The position numbers and the translations under genes were made by a program. Positions 47,190 to 60,770 of a DNA stretch of 64,000 bases are shown here, piece by piece. The notes beneath the pieces are model-generated. The model had not been told where the DNA came from and did not search any database. It worked only from the letters and a program-made list of their open reading frames with translations. The DNA comes from Ehretia macrophylla (lineage: Eukaryota > Streptophyta > Magnoliopsida > Boraginales > Ehretiaceae). Numbering within the stretch: the stretch's first letter is position 1; every line of letters begins with the position of its first letter. The DNA lies in NCBI GenBank assembly GCA_037974665.1, contig CM075771.1:42392425-42456424 (forward strand). Reading direction: 5' to 3'.

Positions 47190-49960
47190 CTGAAAATAAG
47201 TGCAGGTTGGCTGGCTTGTTGCCCCCGTTGTAGAGCACTCGGAGATCTTTCCAACGGTATGCTATGCGCAGCGTAACTCCCTACGGATCAAAAGTTTTGG
47301 GCGCCAGAGCGACAAATACCTGGTCACAAGCCCCCCGCACTCGGTTTGCGGGCCTAGTCCCTACGTGAAGCAAAGTTGTCTTGCCCAAGATGCCTAGGAT
47401 TCGGTAATAGAAATGTGACGGATTAGGTTGTCGTCCTATTAGCGGCTCACGACGTATGATCCGTGACGGAAAAACAGCGCAAAAGAAGAAAAGTGTCCCG
47501 AAATTGATGAAAATGTTCATTTTTGGGCCCCAAAAACAGACGCAGCCAGGCAAGCTTATTTCCCCCGTCGTAGAGCTCTCGGAGAGCTTTCCAACGGTAT
47601 GTTGTGCGCCGCGTAACTCCTTACGGATCAAAAGTAATGGGCACCGGAACGACTGATACCTAGGCAGTAGCCCACTTCCTCAGTTTGCGGGCCCAGCCTC
47701 TACGTGAAGTGAAGTTGTCTTGCCCTAGGTGCCGTGGGATTCAGTAATAGAAATGTGATGGATTAGGTTGTCATCCTTTTCGCGACTCACGACGCACGAT
47801 CCGGGACGAAAAAACAGCGAAAAAGAATAAAAGTGTCCCAAAACTGATGAAAATGTTCAATTTTGGGCACAAAAACAGGCGTAACGACTGCGCCTGTTGT
47901 AGAGCTCACGGAGAGCTTTCCAACGGTATGCTATGCGCCGCGTAACTCCTTACGGATCAAAAGTTATGGGCACCGGAGCGACGGATACCTGGTCACAACC
48001 CCCACGCCCTCGGTTTGCGGGCACAACCTCTATGTGAAGTGATGTTGTCTTGCCCAATGTACCATGGGATTCAGTAATAGAAATGTGATGGATTAGGTTG
48101 TCATTCTTTTCGCGGCTAATGACGTACGATCCAGGATGGAAAAACAGCGCAAAAGTAGAAAAGTGTCCCGAACCTAATGAAAATGTTCGATTTTGGGCAC
48201 CGAAAATTGGCGCTGTAAAGCAGATTTGCTACCTTTGTCGTAGAGCTCTCGGAGAGCTTTCCAACGGTATGTTGTATGCCACGTAACTCCTTATGGATCA
48301 AAAGTTATGGGCACCAGAGCGTCAAAGACCTGAACCCAAGCCCCACGCCCTCGGTTTGCGGGCCCAGCCTCTACGTGAAGTGAAGTTGTCTTGCCCAATG
48401 TGCCGTGGGATTCGGTAATAGAAATGTGAAGGATTAGGTTGTCGCCCTGTTCACGGCTAACGACGTACGATCCAGGATGGAAAAATAGCGCAAAGGAAGA
48501 AAAATGTCTCGAAATTGATGAAAACGTTCAATTTTGGGTTCCAAAAATAGACGCAGCCGAGCAGGCTTGTTGCCATCATCGTAGATCTCTCGGAGAGCTT
48601 TCCAACGGTATGCTGTGCGCCGAATAACGCCTTACGAATCAAAAGTTATGGGCACCGGAGCAACGAATACCTAGTCACATGTCCCACGCCCTCGGTTTGC
48701 GGGCCATCCTCTACGTGAAGTGAAGTTTTCTTGCCCAAGGTGCCGTGGGATTCTCTAATAGAAATGTGATAGATTAGGTTGTCGTCCTTTTCGCGGCTCA
48801 CGACGTACGATCTGGGATAGAAAAACAACGCAAAAGAAGAAAAGTGTCCCGAAACTTATGAAAACGATCGATTTCGGGCTCCAAAAATAGGCGTGGGCGA
48901 GCAGTCTTCCTGCCCCCATCGCAGAGCTCTTGGAGAGCTTTCCAATGGTATGCTGCCGCGTAACTCCTTACGGATCAAAAGTTAGGGCTTTGAAGCGACG
49001 GATACCTGGTCACAAGCCTTACGCCCTCAGTTTGCGGGCCTAGCCTCCACGTGAAGTGATGTTTTCTTGCCCAAGGTACCGTGGAATTCAGTAATAGAAA
49101 TGTGATAGATTAGGTTGTCGTCCTTTTCGCAGCTCACGACATACGATCCGAGATGAAAAAATAGTGCAAAAGAAGAAAAGTGTCCCAAAACTGATGAAAA
49201 CGTTCAATTTTGGGCTCCGAAAACCTGTGCAACTGTACAGGTTTGTTTCTCCCATCGTAGAGCTCTCAGAGTGCTTTCAAACGGTATGCTGTGCTCCGCG
49301 TAACTCCTTACGGATCAAAAGTTATGGGCACGGGAGCGACGGATAGCTGGTCACAAGCCCCACGCCCACGGATTGTAGGCCCAGCCTCTACGTGAAACAA
49401 AGTTTTCTTGCCGAAGATGCCTGGGATTCGGTAATAGAAATGTGATGGATTAGGTTGTCGTCCTTTTCGCGGCTCACGACGTACTATCCGTGATGGAAAA
49501 ACAGCGCAATAGAAGAAAAGTGTCCCGAAACTGATGAAAACGTTCATTTTTGACCTCCGAAAATAGACGCAGCCGAGCAGGCTTGTTCCCCAGTCGTAGA
49601 GCTCTCGGAGAGCTTTCCAACGGTATGCTTTGCGCCGCGTAACTCCTTACGGATCAAAAGTTATGGGCACCGGAGCGTCGAAGACCTGGACTCAATCCCC
49701 ATGCCCTAGGTTTGCGGGCCCAGCGTCTACGTGAAGTGAAGTTTTCTTGCCCTAGGTACCATGGAATTCGATAATATAAATATGATAGATTAGGTTGTCG
49801 TCCTTTTCGCGGCTAACGACGTACGATCCGGGATGGAAAAACAGGGCAAAAGAAGAAAAGTGTTGCGAAACTGATGAAAACGTTCGATTTTGGGCTCTGA
49901 AAATAGGCACATTCTAGTAGTCTTGCAGCCCCTGTCGTAGAGCTCTCGGAGAGCTTTCCA
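47190..49960 (+). repeat. Second ordered monomer block, copy 2
   Basis: Carries the marker order of 39430-41755: TAGAGCACTCGG (47231), AAGCTTATTTCCC (47551), GTAACGACTGCGCC (47881), GTTGCCATCATCG (48570), AAAACCTGTGCAAC (49218), GAAGACCTGGACTCAATC (49680) and GCTAACGACG with AACAGGGCAAAAG (49812). It has one monomer (about 48220) more than copy 1. Confidence 0.8.
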
Positions 49961-51417
49961 ACGGTATGCTGTGCCCCGCATAACTCCTTACGGATACCTG
50001 GTCACAAGCCCTACGCCCTCGGTTTACGGGCCCTGCCTCTACGTAAAGTGAAGTTGTCTTGCCGAAGGTGCCATGGGATTCAGTAATAGAAATGTGATGG
50101 AATAGGTTGTCGTCCTTTTCGCGGCTCACGACGTACGATCCGGGATGGAAAAACAACGTAAAAGAAGAAAAGTGTCCCGAAACTGATGAAAACGTTCGAT
50201 TTTGGGCACCAAAAATAAGCGCGACCAAGCAAGATTAATACACCCGTGGTAGAGCTCTCGGAGAGCTTTCCAACGGTATGTTGTGCGTCATGTAACTCCT
50301 TACGAATCAAAACTTATGGGCACCAGAGAGACGGATACCAGGTCACAAGCCCCACGCCCTCAGTTTACAGGCCAAGTCTCTACGTGAAGCAAAGTTGTCT
50401 TGCCCAAGATGCCTGTGATTCGGTTATAGAAATGTGATGGATTAGCTTGTCGTCCTTTTCGCGGTTCACGACGTACTATCCGTGACGGAAAAATAGTGCA
50501 AAAGAAGAAAAGTGTCCCTAAATTGATGAAAACGTTCATTTTTGGGCTTCGAAAATAGGTGCAGCCAAGCAGGCTTGTTACCCCCGTCGTAGAGCTCTCA
50601 GAGAGCTTTCTAACAGTATGCTGTGCGCCACGTAACTCCTTACGGATTAAAAGTTAGGGCACCAAAGCGACGGATACCTGGTTACAAGCCCCATGCCCTC
50701 AGTTTGCGTGCTAAGCCTCTACGTGAAGTAAAGTTTTCTTGCCCAAGGTGCCATGGGATTCAGTAATAGAAATATGATGGATTAGGTTGTCGTCCTTTTC
50801 GCGGCTCACGACGTACGATCCGGGATGGAAAAACAGCGCAAAAGAAGAAAAGTGTCCCGAAACTGATGAAAATGTTCGATTTTGGGCTCCAAAAATAGGC
50901 GCGGCTGAGCAGGCTTGCTGCCCCCGTCGTAGAGCTCTCGGAGAGCTTTCCAACGGTATACTGTACGCCGCGTAACTTCTTATAGATCAAAAGATAGGGC
51001 ACTGAAGCGACGGATACCTGATCACAAGCCCCACGCCCTCGGTTTGCTGGCCCAGCCTCTACGTGAAGTGAAGTTGTCTTGCCCAAGGTACCATGGGATT
51101 AAGGAATAGAAATGTGATGGATTAGGTTGTCGTCCTTTTCGCGGCTCACGACGTACGATCCGGGATGCAAAAACAGAGCAAAAGGGGAAAAGTGTCCCGA
51201 AACTTATAAAAACGTTTGATTTTGGGCTCCAAAAATAGGCACAACTGAGCAGGCTTGCTAGCCCCGTCGTAGAGCTCTCGGAGAGCTTTGCATCGGTATG
51301 CTGTGCGCCGCGTAACTTCTTACGGATCAAAAGTTATGGGTACCAGAGCGATGGATACCTGGTCACAAGCCCCACAATCTCGGTTTGCGAGCCCAACCTC
51401 TACGTGAAGAAAGTTGT

Positions 51418-54400
51418 TGTGAGGCCTGACCTCGATTTACATGCGATACCTCATTTCGTGTGCCCTAACCTAGATTTACGTGCCTTGACCTAGGTTTAAG
51501 AATCGTGTTTCGTTTTATTTGCCTTGCATTGAATTACGTGCATTCATTTAGGGTTACGTGCATTTACTTGGAAAATGTGCATTCGTCTCGTAGTTCGTGC
51601 CCTACCTCATAGTGCGTGCCCTAGACCTAAGAAAGCATACCCTCACGTTAATCAAGAAAGCATCTTACACGAAGAACTAGATCAATAATTAATCCCACAA
51701 ATTCCACTAACTAATATTAAATTACTAATTCAACCCACTAGAAGACAAAATCTCACAAAAAGTTAGACATTCCTTATTCTTTATTCCTTATTCTTTTGCA
51801 CTTTCAAACATACAATTAATTAATGCTCAAAAGATGACAAAGATTCAGCATTTTCATGCCTTGGCCGACCACCTTGTGACATTTATGCTTGTTTGCTCAA
51901 TTCAAAATTAATTCTAGACAATTCTATGACAAGTTATGACACAAATGCATAAAAAAACTAGCTCAAAACTCTACCAAACTCCACCAATCTCGACATAAGC
52001 TCCTTGCCATGCTAGGTAATTCAAAAACCATGATTCTTGAAGACACAAATCTGATTTTTACATGCCCAAGGCCGACACAAGCCTCAACAATTGCACAAGC
52101 TTCTATTTTTCTTTCATTTCTCTCATTTCCTCACATTTCTCTCTCTCCCTCTCATTCTTCTCTCTTTCTCTCGGCTTTGGCTGAGTTCCTATGCTCCATA
52201 GCTCATCTTCATCACTCCATAGTTAATCAAGGCAAGCAAGAAGGTAGGGAACTCGACTAAGCAAGCTAGGTTGCAAGAAAACTCACATGCAAGCTCTTTG
52301 AACAACCATTTCGGCTTAGGTGAGTTTGCTAGCTTCCATTTCTTTTCTTCTTGTTCTAACCACATGCATCTACTAAGAACTTGGTCACTAAGCTAGGAAA
52401 AATAGAGAAAATCGAGTGGTGTCTTGGCTAAGCAAGGAAGAAGATCAACTTTGTGCTTCACCAAGAGTCTTGTGCATCTTCTTTTTGTTTTGCTAAGGTG
52501 AGGGCTAAAACTTCTTGAAAATCTTTCAAAAAACCCACATGCATGCTCTTAAATGTTTATCTTTGCTTCTATACTTGAGATATTTGTGTGTTCATAAGCT
52601 TTTACAACCATGCATGGCAAGATTTTGGGCTAGAATATGATGTTAGATGAAATCGTGCATGTGACAGCTTTCAATCTTGTTGGTACGAGGTGATTTTGGT
52701 AGGTAAATGGTGTTTAAAATGCGTGAAAATTGGTAGGTAACTAGTTTTTCTAGTTCTGAACATTTTTCACAGAAATAAGATAAAGCTAATTTTGAATCTA
52801 AGGTCCTCAAAATTGCAAATCATTAAAATGTGTCAAAATCTGGAAAGTCTGGAAAAATGAAGCAGGTTTTGGCAGATTCACTGATCTTCTGGAACGAACC
52901 AGATTTAACTTAGTAAATGACATCCAAAATGCATGATATTCAGTAGGATGATGTATTTTTCAGTTCTGGACGTTTTTGTCAGAAATGGACTAAGGTTAAA
53001 TCTGACCCTAAGGACCTCAAAAACGACAAGTATTGAAATGTGTGCAAATCTGGACAGTTTTGTGCAATCCCACTGTTTTGGCTATAAATATTGAACCCGA
53101 ACTCCAAATGATGCGAGGTTTGTTTCTGAATTTAGTTCACTTCTTAAGCTTTAATTTGAAATCTTATTCACTGGATTTGGAGATTATTTTCTTGTCTTAA
53201 TGACTGTGAGAAAACAGCCCATTGCAGTGAGGGTTTCACTTAGTGATATGCTTAGAAAAATTATTGTAGCTTCTCTTGTTGTGTTAAATGCTTGGGATTG
53301 TGGCATTGGGATGTTGTGTGGACTGTTTTGAATACTTGAGGGTGTTTGAATCAATTGATGCATGGCTTGAGTTTGATTTTGAGATGACTTGGGGCTTAAT
53401 CGCACGGGTAAGCACGAAATGGAACCCTAGTAACTAGGTGAATTTGCTAAGTGTTGATCCTTGGGATGTTGTGTTGGATTATATGTTTAGTAGGATGCCC
53501 GTAGTTGCCCTTGTAGCCCTAAATATGATTTCGATGATTTCATGTTGATAAGTAGGCCTTTCTTGCACCAGGTCCCACGTAGATGTCGTTGCATGTTGAA
53601 TAATCTTGTTATTTGATTACGTGAACTTTGAAATGAGTTATATGACTTGATTTACGTGCGTTACATGGCTTCCCGTTTAATTTTCATATAACTCCATGTG
53701 CCTTTCAAGTGAAATTACTTGTCTTATCGTGCCTCGCTTGTTTACTTGTCAATGTGCAATCTTATGACTGCTCGGAGGCAACCTACTTTGTTGTCCTCCT
53801 AATGTGATATATTAAATGTCATAAATGTGCATTGCATACAAGGTTGCAACCTTTCATTCTAGCGTGGTAGCGTTCACGCACACCGGGCGGCATCGGGCTT
53901 GCCGGTGCAACCGTGACTACCATTGTCCAATTCCCTCTCTCGCTTAGGGGCTAGACTTCCTCGGAGAGTTGGGTCTTAGGATTTCAGGGTACATCCGGAG
54001 TGCACCCATTTTGCGTGATAAGGGGATGATTTGAAGTCAGCCGCAACAACTGATACTGGAAATGAACTGAGAGCAAAAGCTCACCGTATCCTTTTCACTA
54101 TGTGTATAAGTACTCTCTCTTGGTTCCTAGAGGGCCTCGGGGAGGAAAGACAGGTAATTGTGTTCCTTTACTTTTATATTATTGTTATGTACTTATTTGT
54201 GATATATTCATGCTTGCAAAAAGAATTTTCATAAGTTGAACCGAAAAATGAGTTTCAAAACCTATTTCTCGTTCCCCCTTGCTGAGTTCATAAGGACTCA
54301 CCCTCTTTTATCATCTTCAGTGAAGAAGATCAAGAACAGGTACCCGAGGACGACGTGCCTAACGATGATTCCTTGGAATGATTGCCCGTCCTATGTGTTT

Positions 54401-55011
54401 TGCTTGATTATGGCCATTTGTGAACACTATGCTGCTTGAAGACTATTTCTTTTCATGTTGCTTGATGTTTGTAATGTAAAAAACCCCCGTTGTAATTTGG
54501 GATCTAATTTTGGTTTGTACTGATAATAACTAGACAGATACTATTATGGTCATTTTCCTATCGTTACTGGTTAGTATCTATCATAGGATTATGAAGTATC
54601 CGGTAAGGACTAAGTAAAATGAACCTATCCAATCTTAAACAGGTACCTATTGTTAAGCTAAGGTCAACAGGTACTTTTGTAACGAGGATTACCAAACAAA
54701 CGAGACATAGTATCATGCTAGGTTATTAATCAAACGAGACATCGAGATAACTAGTAAGCGTTTCAATTAATGGTAAATAGTAATCTTTGTTGGAAATGAA
54801 TTTGAGATTGTAAATTTTGAGGCGATTAGGGAATTAGGTCAAACTAAGGAGCCCAATTACAGCCGTTATGCTGCCGGTTTTCCAGAGAATTTGTGGAGTT
54901 TAGGCCAAAATGTTAAGTGTTAAACCTTCATAAACGGTTAAATATGTGATATGACTTGATTGTTAGATCACACCCTAGTTTAACCTTTATAGGCCGGGTT
55001 GGGGCGTGACA
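51418..55011 (+). repeat. 5' LTR of element B (3,594 bp)
   Basis: Starts TGTGAGGCCTGACC after satellite and ends GGGCGTGACA before the primer site. Collinear with the LTR of A and equal to it in length. The CGTG-unit array occupies the first 230 bp. The pyrimidine-rich tract is at about 52107-52178. The shared ATAAATATTGAACCCGAACTCC module is at about 53081. Confidence 0.96.
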
Positions 55012-55025
55012 CCTTATGGAAAGAA

Positions 55026-55038
55026 TGGTATCAGAGCT
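55026..55038 (+). other. Primer binding site of element B
   Basis: TGGTATCAGAGCT, complementary to the 3' end of initiator-Met tRNA, 14 bases after the LTR end. A leader of about 240 nt leads to the gag ATG at 55282. Confidence 0.93.
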
Positions 55039-55281
55039 TAGATTGCTTAAGCCGGGTTTAACTCTCAGACCATGGGTAGAGCCCTATGATAATTAGGATG
55101 ACTTGTCCATATGTTATTGTGTGATAATGTTAATTGCGCCTTCTATGTTCTATGTGCTTAAGTGATTAACATGCCTTAATTGTTTCTAGAATTGTGTATC
55201 TATATTATGTTGCATATCTTATGCATTAAATTCTTGTTTGTCGTATTTCAATAAATTGTGCATCGTAATCTGTGCCTATAG

Positions 55282-56342
55282 ATGGCTGGCCCTAGTACCC
55301 GCACTACTAATAGGAGCAGTGAACCCCAAGAGACCGGAGATGCTTATCAAACTAATCCCGGCATAGCTATGTTTAACATGATGGCGAATGCCATGGATCG
55401 CGTGTCACGAGTGATGGAACGTCAAGATGCACGTGAAGCCAACAACAATAACAACAGGAATGATGGTAACCATGGGAGACATAGAAGAATGAGGGAGTTC
55501 CTTGACTTTTGCTCGTCCAAATTCCACGGGGAAGCTGATGATGAGAAAGCAGAGGCTTGGCTGTCTGAGATCGAGAGGATTTTCAGGCCACTTGATTATA
55601 CTGATGAAGAAAAGGTGGAGTTTGCTGTGTTTCTGTTGCACGGGGATGCTGAACATTGGTGGCACACTGTGGAGGCACTGTGGGAAACTGATCAGACACC
55701 TCGCTTGTAGGGTAATTTCGTTAAGGCATTCAAGGAGAAATATGTACCTACAGTTTCCAGGCAGAGGCGGATTGAGGAATTCATGTACTTGAACCAGGGT
55801 AACATGACGGTGGCCCAGTACGAGGCTCGTTTTGACCGACTGTCCCGTTGTGCTCAGTATATGGTCAGTACTCTAGAGGCGAAGATGTGGAAATTTACTA
55901 CGGGATTGAGGCTAGAGATTCAGGATCAGTTGGCTTCGCATGACTTCGATACCTATTCTGCTCTCTTTGTTGCTGCTTCTCAAGTTGAGAAGAGGAAACT
56001 TGATAGAGCCGGTTCGAGTCAGCCGAACAAGAAACCATACCAGCCTTCAGGTCAACAGAGGAAATTCCAGGGCCAGAGTCGTAGTTAAGGCCAGAGCCAG
56101 AACAGACTGGTGAATAACCATGGCCCGACTAAAGTGCCATCAGCGTCTTCCACCCGCGGATCCACAGGTAGTTCACCTGCTACTCAGTCTGTCAACTGTT
56201 CTTACTATGACAAGAAGGGGCATACCGAGGCCTAGTGCTGGAAGAAGTCAGGACGATGTGTGCGGTGTGGCAGTGATCAGCATCAGATCAAGGATTGCCC
56301 TAAATGGCAAGCAGGACAAAATCAGGTTAAACCAGCTGGTAG
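55282..56342 (+). pseudogene. gag: Element B gag, interrupted by solo LTR F
   Basis: Starts at ATG 55282 (MAGPSTRTTNRS), the same start peptide MAGP as in element C. An Asn-rich run lies near residues 54-60, the core domain continues past residue 142, and a Gln/Ser linker and zinc knuckles follow. In-frame stops: 55708-55710 (Trp expected), 56086-56088 (Gln expected) and 56233-56235 (Gln inside knuckle 1, the same site as 376-378 in A). In knuckle 1 the second Cys is changed to Tyr. The frame continues at 59936 after the inserted LTR, in the register expected for a simple 5-bp duplication. Confidence 0.93.
56338..56342. repeat. Target-site duplication of solo LTR F, left
   Basis: GGTAG, repeated at 59936-59940. 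The uninterrupted site is visible in element A at 480-484 (AGCTGGTAGAGG). Confidence 0.96.
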
Positions 56343-59300
56343 TATGTGGCCCGACCCCGATTTGCTTGCGAAACCTAACTTTGTGTGCCCTAATCTAGAT
56401 TTGCGTGCCATGACCTAGGTTTGAGAATTGTATTTAGTTTTGTGTGCCTTGCATTGAATTTCGTGCATTCATATAGGGTTACGTGCGTTTACTTAAAAAA
56501 CGTGCGTTCGTCTCGTAGTTCGTGTCCTACCTCGAAGTGCGTGCCCTAAACCTAGAAAAGCGTGTCTTCACGCTAATCAAGAAAGCATCTTACACGTAGC
56601 ACTAGACTATTAAACAATCCTACAAAATCCACTATCAATATAATAATCCAAATTCCATTCACTAGAAGACAAAAATACACCAAACACTAGACATTCCTTA
56701 TTCTTTATTCTTTGTTCTTTTTGCATTTTCAACACACAACAATTAACACCCAAAAGATGATAAGAATTCAACCATTTCATTAGCCTTGGCCGACCATACC
56801 ATGGTTTTGCACAAGGTTTGAGCATTTTTTTTTTATTCTATTGCATGCAAAGACAAAATATGACATAAGGCATTAAAAAATTGCTCAAATTGCTCCCAAT
56901 TTCTTCACCATTCTCGGCCATAGCATTTTGCCCATGCTTAACATTTCAAATTAAAGTATTTTGAAGACACAAAGCTGAAAATGGGCTGCCCAATGCCGAC
57001 ATGCTCCTCAAAAATTGCCAAGACCTTCATTTGGTTGTCATTTCTCTCATTTCCTCTCACAAACTCTCTCTCCTCTCATTCTTCTCTCTCCATTTCGGTC
57101 CTTGGCTGAACTCTCATCATCCTTGTTCATCTTCATCACACCTTGGTCGAACAAGGCAAGCAAACCATCAAGAAAACCAAGAAAACAAGCTAGAGTTCGA
57201 AAATTTCTCTTGCATGTGCATTTGAAGCTTCATTTCGGCCTAGGTGAGTTACTAAGCATCCATTTCTTTTCTTCATAGTTTAACATCATGCTTGTGCTAA
57301 GAGTTTGAACATTAAGCTAGGAAAAATAGAGAAAAACTAGTGAGGTTCTCGGCTAAGCAAGGGAAAGGAGAAGGTTTGAGCTTCAACAAAGGGTCTTGAG
57401 CATTTTGTGGTTGATTGCTAAGGTGAGGGTTAAAAGCTTTTGAAAACTCTTTGAAATTTCACATGCATGTTCACAAATGAGTATATTTGCTTCTGTACTT
57501 GAGTTATGTGGTCGTCCATGAGCTTAAACAACCATGCATGGCAAGAACTTGGCTTGAAAATGATGCTAGGTGAAGTCGAATTTATGTGACAGCTCTCTGA
57601 CCAGTCTGTTCGAGGTAAGTTTAGCTAAGCAAATGATGTTGAAAATGCTTGAAAATTGGTGGGTGACTAGTTTGGACAGTTTTGAACATTTTTCCTAGAA
57701 ATAGGTCGAAGCAAATTTTGAATCTAAGGTCCTCAAAATGGCAAATCATTAAAATGTGACCAAATCTGGAAATCTGGAAAAATGAATCAGGTTTTGGCAG
57801 ATGCACTGACCTTGTGGAACGAACCATATTTGACTTAGTAAATGTTGTCCACAATGCATGAAAATTGGTTTTCTGCTATATTTTTCAGTTCTGGACAACT
57901 TTTTCAGAAATAGACCAAAGCTAAAAATGACTCTAAGGACCTCAAAAACGTCATTTTCTGAAAAGTGTGCAAATCTGGACAGTTTTGTGTTACCTCACTG
58001 TTTCGGTTATAACTAATGATTCTGAACTCCAATTGATGCAAGGCTTGTTTCTGATTTTAGTTAACTTCTTAAGCTTTAATTTGAAATCTTATTCACTGAA
58101 TTTGGAGATTGTTTGATTATCCGATTGATTGTGAGAAAACAGCCTATTGCAGTGAGTGTTCCACTTAGCTATGTGCTTGGAAAACTATTGTAACCTCTTT
58201 TGTGGCACTAGTTGCTTGGAATTGTGGTGTTGGAATATTATGTGGACTGTTTTAAGAACATGAGGATGTATGAATTGAATGATGTATGACTTGGGAATGA
58301 TGTTAAGTTGACTTAGGGTTTGATCGCACAATTATGCATGAAATGGAAACCCTAATGACTAAGTATTCTTGCTAAGTGTTAACCATTGGATATTGTGAGG
58401 AAACTGTATGTTGCGTGGGCTGCCCGTAAATGTTTTATAACTTTAAAAGTGATCTTGACCATTGCATGTTGACAAATAAGCTTTTCTCGCATTTGAACCC
58501 TTGTTGATATCACTGCATGTTGAGTAATCTTATCACTTGATTGCGTGGACTTTTAATGAGTTATATGGCCTGTTTTACATGTGTTACATGGCTGCCCGTT
58601 TAATTTCCATATAACTCTATATGCCTTTCAAGTGAAATTTCCTGTCTTATCATGTCCTGCCTGTTTATCTGTCAATGTGAAATCTTATGACTGTCCGGAG
58701 GCAACCTACTTTGTTGTCCTCCTTCTGTGATATATATTATCTGTCATAAATGTGCATTGCATACAAGGTTGCAACCTTTCCTGTCGGCATGGTAGCGATC
58801 ACGTACGCCAGGCGGCATCGGGCTTGCCGGTGATACCGTGACCACTATGGTCCCATTCCCTCTCTCGCTTGGGGGCTAGACTTCCTCGGAGAGTTGGGTC
58901 ATAGGATTTTGGGGTACATCCGGAGTACACCCACCTGGTGTGTTTGGGGGATGATTCGAAGTCGGCCGCAACAATTGATCCTGGATCTTATCTGAGAGCA
59001 AAAGCTCACCGTATCCTTTTATTATGTGTATAAGTACTCCCGCTTGGATCCTAGAGAACCTCGGGGAGGAAAGACTGGTATTCCTGTTTCTGTATTTGTA
59101 TTTCTGTACTTGTATTTCTGTTGTATTCATGTTTGAAAAAGGGATTTTCATAAGTTTAACCGGAAAATGAGTTTCAAAACTTATTTCTCGTTCCTCCTCG
59201 CTGAGTTCATAAGGACTCACCCTCTTTTATCATTTCAGGTGAAGAAGAACAGGTACAGGAACCCGAGCTCAATGTACCTAATAATGAACCTCTGGAATGA

Positions 59301-59935
59301 TTGCTTGTTATCGTTGTTTTGCTTGAACGTGACTTCTTGTGAACTTTTGTTACTTAAAGACTATTTCCCTTATGTTGTTTGTTGCTTGTGATGTAAAAGA
59401 CCCCCGCTGTAATTTGGGGTCTAATTTTGGTTTGTACTTTTAAGTAAACTGATACTAGACATGACACTACTATGATCGTTTTGCTTTTACTACCGCTAGT
59501 ATCTATCACAGGTTATGATGCTTAGTTAAGGAATAGGTAAATGAACTTATCCAATCTCAACAGGTACTCGCTAATAAGTTAAGATCAACAGCTATATTTG
59601 GAAACGAGAATAAATGGACAAACGAGACATAGTATCAAGCTAGGTTATAAATCAAACGGGACGTCGAATTAACCAATAGGCAATTCAACTGATGGAGTAA
59701 TAGTAATCTTAGCTGGAATTGAATTTGAGATGGTAAATTTTGAGGCTGTTAGAAAATTTAGGTCAAAACAAAGAGCCCAATTACAGCCGTTATACTGCCG
59801 GATTTCTGGAAAAATTTTGAAGTCCAGAATAAAACGTTAAGTGTTAAACCTCCTAGAATGATTAAGGATATGAAAGGACTTGAATGTTAGATCACACCCT
59901 AGTCTAACCTTTATAGGCTGGGCTGGGGCGTGACA
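56343..59935 (+). repeat. Solo LTR F (3,593 bp) inserted in gag of B
   Basis: Runs from TATGTGGCCCGACC to GGGCGTGACA, flanked by GGTAG. The first two bases are TA where TG is expected, a terminal mutation after insertion or an incorrect end. It is clearly diverged from the LTRs of A and B but collinear with them and only one base different in length. The CGTG array is at 56343-56580, the pyrimidine-rich tract at about 57040-57095 and the ATAACTAATGATTCTGAACTCC module at about 58008. No internal region is present, so it is the product of LTR-LTR recombination. Confidence 0.96.
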
Positions 59936-59940
59936 GGTAG
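59936..59940. repeat. Target-site duplication of solo LTR F, right
   Basis: GGTAG, identical to 56338-56342. It is the first pentamer of the resumed gag-pol frame. Confidence 0.96.
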
Positions 59941-60770
59941 AGGAAAGAATCCAGTTCCTAGAGTTCAGGCTCGAGCTTATACTATTGAGTGCGAGGAGCT
60001 TCCAGAGGAGACCGTTGTTGTTGAAGGTACATTCTTCATACTAAATCAACATGTTAGGGTGCTAATTGATCCGGGTGCTACTCATTCATTTATTACTCCC
60101 TTATGTGTGCAACGTGTGAAACTACGAGTTGTATGTTTGCCTTACGAAGTAGAAGTTGGTACTCCGATGGGTTCTAAACTTGTTACTAGCTCAGCTTGTA
60201 AAGCATGTAAAATCCAAATTAAGGATAGGGAATTCTTAGCCAATCTTATTGTATTACCTTTTCGAGACTATGAAGTCATCTTAGGGATGGACTGGTTGGC
60301 AAAGCATCATGCCCAACTAGATTGCCGGACGAAGATTGTAACGTTCCAAGTACCTGGTCAACCAATATTGAAAGTCATGGGTTGAAGAGATTTCACCGGG
60401 AGTTCCATCATTTCATCTACGAAAGTAGTGAAGTCCTTGAGAAAAGGGTGTAGTGCGTACTTAGCTTACCTCATCAACAAGTCATCGAACAAAGCTAAGT
60501 TGGAGGAGATGCCAGTGATCAAAGACTATGCGGATGTGTTTCCAGAAGAATTGCCTAGTTTACCCCCAAATCGGGAGATCGAGTTCATTATAGAGTTACT
60601 GCCTGGCACCCAGCCGATATCTAAAGCTCCCTATCGTATGGCACCGGCCGAGCTACAAGAATTGAAGGACCAATTGCAAGGATTGTTGAAGAAGGGGTTT
60701 TTTCAACCAAGTTCTTCTCCGTGAGGTGCACCAATCCTATTTGTAAAGAAGAAAGACGGAATGTTGAGGC

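Larger units (their letters stand above)
45880..51417 (+). repeat. Satellite array 3, about 16 monomers
   Basis: Continues the monomer cut by D (GAGAGCTTTCCAATGG) in the same orientation and ends at AAGTTGT where the 5' LTR of B begins. Monomer length is again about 340 bp. Types at 47190-49960 follow the block seen at 39430-41755. Monomers at 50760-51000 are close to the consensus. Shorter monomers occur, for example at 49980-50000 where part of the GATCAAAAGTTATGG segment is lost. Confidence 0.95.
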
